From: Bacteroidales bacterium UBA1187
Lineage (GTDB): Bacteria > Bacteroidota > Bacteroidia > Bacteroidales > Paludibacteraceae
Assembly (NCBI GenBank): GCA_002309835.1
Contig: DBYL01000005.1
Coordinates: 7,831 to 23,903 of the forward strand
Reading direction: 5' to 3'
Length of the DNA stretch: 16,073 bases
Position numbers and translations under genes: made by a program. The notes under the pieces were generated by a model, which did not search any database, was not told where the DNA came from, and was given only the letters and a program-made list of their open reading frames with translations. Of this stretch, positions 13,866 through 16,073 are shown in pieces; position 1 is the first letter of the stretch; every line of letters starts with the position of its first letter.

Positions 13866-14497
13866 TGTACATCGCGATAGCAGGAAATATCGGAGCAGGC
13901 AAGACGACGCTGACGAAGATGTTAGCGAAGTACTATGGTTGGGAACCGCGCTTTGAGAGCGTGAGTTTCAACCCGTACCTGGAGGATTATTACAGTGATA
14001 TAGAGCGTTGGGCGTTCTGCTTGGAGACGTATTTCCTCAAAGAGCGCTTCAAAGACATGATGGCGGTGCAAAAAGCCAGCCATACCATCGTGCAGGACCG
14101 TTCTATCTTTGAGGGCGTGTATGTGTTCGTGCGAAATAACTATGAACGCGGCGACCTGAGCAATCGCGACTATGAGACCTTTATGGAGTTGTTCGACCTC
14201 ATGAAATCGCAGATGAAGATGCCGGATATGATGATCTATCTTCGTAAGTCCGTGCCGGCACTCATCGCGCAGATCCAGAAGCGCGGAAGGGACTATGAGC
14301 AAACCATGCAGATCGATTATCTGAAGGACCTGAATGAGAAATACGAAGATTTCATCTTCCATAAATACGAAGGTCGCGTACTGGTCATCGAGTCGGACGG
14401 AATGGATTTTGAGAATAACCCGGCGGACTTCCGCACCGTAGTCAACAAGGTCGATGCGGAACTTTTCGGCCTATTCAGAGAACAAAATTGGAAATAA
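13865..14497 (+). CDS. Deoxynucleoside kinase, first of a tandem pair
   Basis: A 210-residue cytoplasmic kinase of the deoxynucleoside salvage family (dCK/dGK/dAK type), transferring phosphate from ATP to a deoxynucleoside. The P-loop is GNIGAGKTT (7-15). FES (30-32) holds the expected catalytic-base Glu. QDRSIFE (77-83) is the DR(S/T) motif. KRGRDYE (139-145) is the LID with its Arg residues. The start ATG shares one base with the stop of the GH13 gene (TAATG), suggesting coupled translation. The next gene is a paralog. In Lactobacillus such tandem kinases form a dAK/dGK heterodimer, so the same may hold here. The substrate cannot be assigned from sequence alone. Confidence 0.9.
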   Translation: MYIAIAGNIGAGKTTLTKMLAKYYGWEPRFESVSFNPYLEDYYSDIERWAFCLETYFLKERFKDMMAVQKASHTIVQDRSIFEGVYVFVRNNYERGDLSNRDYETFMELFDLMKSQMKMPDMMIYLRKSVPALIAQIQKRGRDYEQTMQIDYLKDLNEKYEDFIFHKYEGRVLVIESDGMDFENNPADFRTVVNKVDAELFGLFREQNWK

Positions 14498-14498
14498 T

Positions 14499-15149
14499 AT
14501 GCATATAGCAGTAGCAGGAAACATCGGGTGCGGTAAGACCACCCTGACGAACATGTTAGCCAAACATTATGGCTGGGAACCGCGTTTTGAGAGCGTAGAG
14601 TATAATCCGTATCTGGCGGATTTCTATGCCGACATGGCGCGATGGTCATTCAATCTGCAGGTCTATTTTCTCAATAAGCGTTTCAAAGACGTAGTGGAAA
14701 TTGGCAAGGAAGATAAGTATATCATCCAGGATCGTACTATCTATGAGGATGCACGTATCTTTGCACCTAACCTCCATGAGCAGGGATTTATGTCCGATCG
14801 CGATTTTGAGAACTATCGTGATCTTTTCGATCTGATGATGTCGCTCGTTAAGATGCCGGATCTGCTGATCTATGTGCGTGCTTCCATCCCGACGCTGGTG
14901 GCGCAGATCCAGAAGCGCGGACGCGGGTATGAGCAATCGATGAAGATCGATTATTTGCAGGGTCTGAACGATAAATACGAGAGTTGGATCAAGGATTATA
15001 AAGGCAACCTGCTCATCGTGGACGGCGACCATATTAAGTTTGGAAACAACCCGGAGGATTTCCGCTGGGTAACCGACCACATTGATGCACAGCTCTTCGG
15101 TCTCTTCCCGTTTGAGACGCACGAGCAGACAGGTAAAGAGATCAAGTGA
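14499..15149 (+). CDS. Deoxynucleoside kinase, second of a tandem pair
   Basis: A 216-residue paralog of the preceding kinase; 42 of the first 60 residues are identical. The P-loop is GNIGCGKTT (7-15). The other motifs are FES (30-32), QDRTIYED (77-84) and the LID KRGRGYE (139-145). I start at the ATG at 14499, one base after the previous stop, because it aligns exactly with the paralog start; an ATG at 14454 would add 15 unrelated residues inside the preceding gene. The differences after the DR motif (DRSIFEG against DRTIYED) may reflect different base preference, as in heterodimeric dAK/dGK. Its stop overlaps the xer GTG by four bases. Confidence 0.9.
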   Translation: MHIAVAGNIGCGKTTLTNMLAKHYGWEPRFESVEYNPYLADFYADMARWSFNLQVYFLNKRFKDVVEIGKEDKYIIQDRTIYEDARIFAPNLHEQGFMSDRDFENYRDLFDLMMSLVKMPDLLIYVRASIPTLVAQIQKRGRGYEQSMKIDYLQGLNDKYESWIKDYKGNLLIVDGDHIKFGNNPEDFRWVTDHIDAQLFGLFPFETHEQTGKEIK

Positions 15150-16036
15150 TCCGTCATTTCCTGGATTATATTGCCATTGAGCGGAAGTACTCGCAGCGGA
15201 CGGTAGAGGCCTATCACGACGACTTGCGAGACTTCTGTCGGTTTATGGGGTGGGAATTGGAGGACTTCGACCCCGAGCAGGTAGGCGAAGAGGATGTGAA
15301 ATTATGGATGCTAGATCTGCTGGAGAAGCAGAAGCAGTCGCCGCGTTCCGTCAAGCGAAAACTATCCGCGCTCCGCTCTTTCTATAAGTTCATGCTGCGC
15401 CAGGGTAAAGTCAAAAAAGACATCACGGCACGCATCATCCCGCCCAAGGCGGATAAACCGCTGCCGGTCTTCTTCCGTCCGGCTGAGATGGAGAGCGTAA
15501 CGGCGCAAGATAACTGGGCGGAGGATTATGAGTCGATTCGCAATTGTCTGATTATCGAGATGTTGTACCAGACGGGGATGCGCCAGGCGGAACTGCTGGG
15601 TTTGCAGGATGCGGATGTAGATCTGGCGCAAGGGCAGATACGTATCTTCGGAAAACGACGCAAGGAGCGCGTAGTACCTATCGGAGAAGCGCTGATAACG
15701 ATGATCAAGCATTATCAGGAGGCGCGCACGGAGAATAACGGACAATTCTTCCCAGGATTGACAAAGAGCACCTTATATAAAATCGTGCGCACGCGTATGG
15801 GGGAGGTGAGTACGCTCAAGAAGCACTCTCCGCACGTACTCCGCCATACGTTTGCCACTACGATGCTGGATAACGGAGCGGATATCCGTACTATCCAAGC
15901 GCTGCTGGGGCACGCCTCGCTCAGTACTACGCAGGTGTATACGCATACTACTTTTGAGCAAATCAAACGCGTATATATGGCTACGCACCCGAGAGCGAAG
16001 CAAAACACAGATGGCAAAAATAAGAAAAAAGACTAA
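15146..16036 (+). CDS. Tyrosine recombinase XerC/XerD type
   Basis: A 296-residue site-specific recombinase, likely the chromosome-dimer-resolving Xer type. An N-terminal SAM-like core-binding domain (1-90) is followed by the catalytic domain. All active-site residues are present: R146 (TGMRQAE), K170 (GKRRKERVVP), H230 and R233 (SPHVLRHTFAT), H256 (LLGHASLSTTQ) and nucleophile Y265 (VYTHT). The length is typical of Xer proteins rather than phage integrases, and no attachment sites or phage genes are nearby. The start is a GTG overlapping the previous stop (GTGA). The C-terminus is Lys-rich. XerC and XerD cannot be told apart here. Location at the end of an operon with salvage kinases argues for a housekeeping role. 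Confidence 0.93.
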   Translation: MIRHFLDYIAIERKYSQRTVEAYHDDLRDFCRFMGWELEDFDPEQVGEEDVKLWMLDLLEKQKQSPRSVKRKLSALRSFYKFMLRQGKVKKDITARIIPPKADKPLPVFFRPAEMESVTAQDNWAEDYESIRNCLIIEMLYQTGMRQAELLGLQDADVDLAQGQIRIFGKRRKERVVPIGEALITMIKHYQEARTENNGQFFPGLTKSTLYKIVRTRMGEVSTLKKHSPHVLRHTFATTMLDNGADIRTIQALLGHASLSTTQVYTHTTFEQIKRVYMATHPRAKQNTDGKNKKKD

Positions 16037-16050
16037 AAAATGCATTTTTT
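16035..16050. repeat. Palindrome after the xer stop codon
   Basis: AAAAAATGCATTTTTT is a perfect 16-bp palindrome starting within the stop codon, with a further T following. It might serve as a weak bidirectional terminator, although the stem core is only TGCA. It is the only terminator-like element after the long plus-strand gene run. Confidence 0.35.
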
Positions 16051-16061
16051 TGCAAAAATAT

Positions 16062-16073
16062 TTGGTCATGTCA
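16062..16073 (+). promoter_or_regulatory. Possible -33 box of the next promoter, cut by the window end
   Basis: ATTTGGTCA (16060-16068) equals the -33 region of the tRNA-Phe promoter. With the 20-base spacing found in the other promoters, a TAnnTTTG box would lie at about 16085-16092, outside the window. Confidence 0.3.

Noticed and set aside
14454..14498. Earlier ATG for the second kinase
   Set aside because: It lies within the first kinase gene and adds residues absent from the paralog; the ATG at 14499 aligns with the first kinase start.
15146..16036. Xer recombinase as a sign of an integrated element or phage
   Set aside because: It has the Xer length and full catalytic set, is operonic with salvage kinases, and no attachment repeats, phage genes or transfer genes are visible.

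Overview
The window looks like chromosomal DNA of a Bacteroidota bacterium, order Bacteroidales. The evidence is the TTG-N20-TAnnTTTG promoters, the near absence of Shine-Dalgarno sequences, a gene for the type IX secretion (T9SS) protein PorQ, a tRNA without encoded CCA, and protein sequences typical of the group. A gut or rumen lineage related to Paludibacteraceae is my guess from the C-terminal tails of the secreted proteins; I could not test it.

Left part (1-4006). The 3' end of a 4-alpha-glucanotransferase gene (malQ, plus strand) converges on a minus-strand operon porQ-cmk-ispH, whose genes overlap by 4 and 20 bp. A tRNA-Phe(GAA) gene with its own promoter and terminator lies just upstream of porQ. 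Divergent from it is trmO, for a tRNA t6A37 methyltransferase. trmO carries two local sequence oddities: an 11-bp unit repeated three times and a C/G-rich imperfect palindrome, both in frame. The porQ and trmO promoters share an almost identical inverted repeat placed over the -33 box.

Central part (4024-13865). A strong promoter, nearly identical to that of the tRNA, starts a tightly packed plus-strand operon of five secreted starch-active proteins. Three are paralogous alpha-amylases resembling the plant-type GH13_6 group: one bare, one with four N-terminal beta modules, and one with a duplicated Cys-rich module. The fourth is a non-catalytic starch-binding protein with a CBM26-like module and a Gly/Gln linker. 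The fifth is a GH13 enzyme of a different type with an E-set/CBM48-like front end. All five have a signal peptide and end exactly in the same ~26-residue tail (K...DGQ-L-x-I...RGD...G), which I read as a compact T9SS-type sorting signal. No SusC/SusD pair is present. Starch would be cut outside the cell or at its surface by T9SS clients, with MalQ acting on maltodextrins inside.

Right part (13865-16036). With no visible terminator the same strand continues into two tandem deoxynucleoside kinases and a XerC/D-type tyrosine recombinase, joined by 1-bp overlap, 1-bp gap and 4-bp overlap. The window ends with a palindrome and what looks like the -33 half of the next promoter. No stretch longer than 300 bp lacks a gene. 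I see no insertion sequence, CRISPR array or rRNA.
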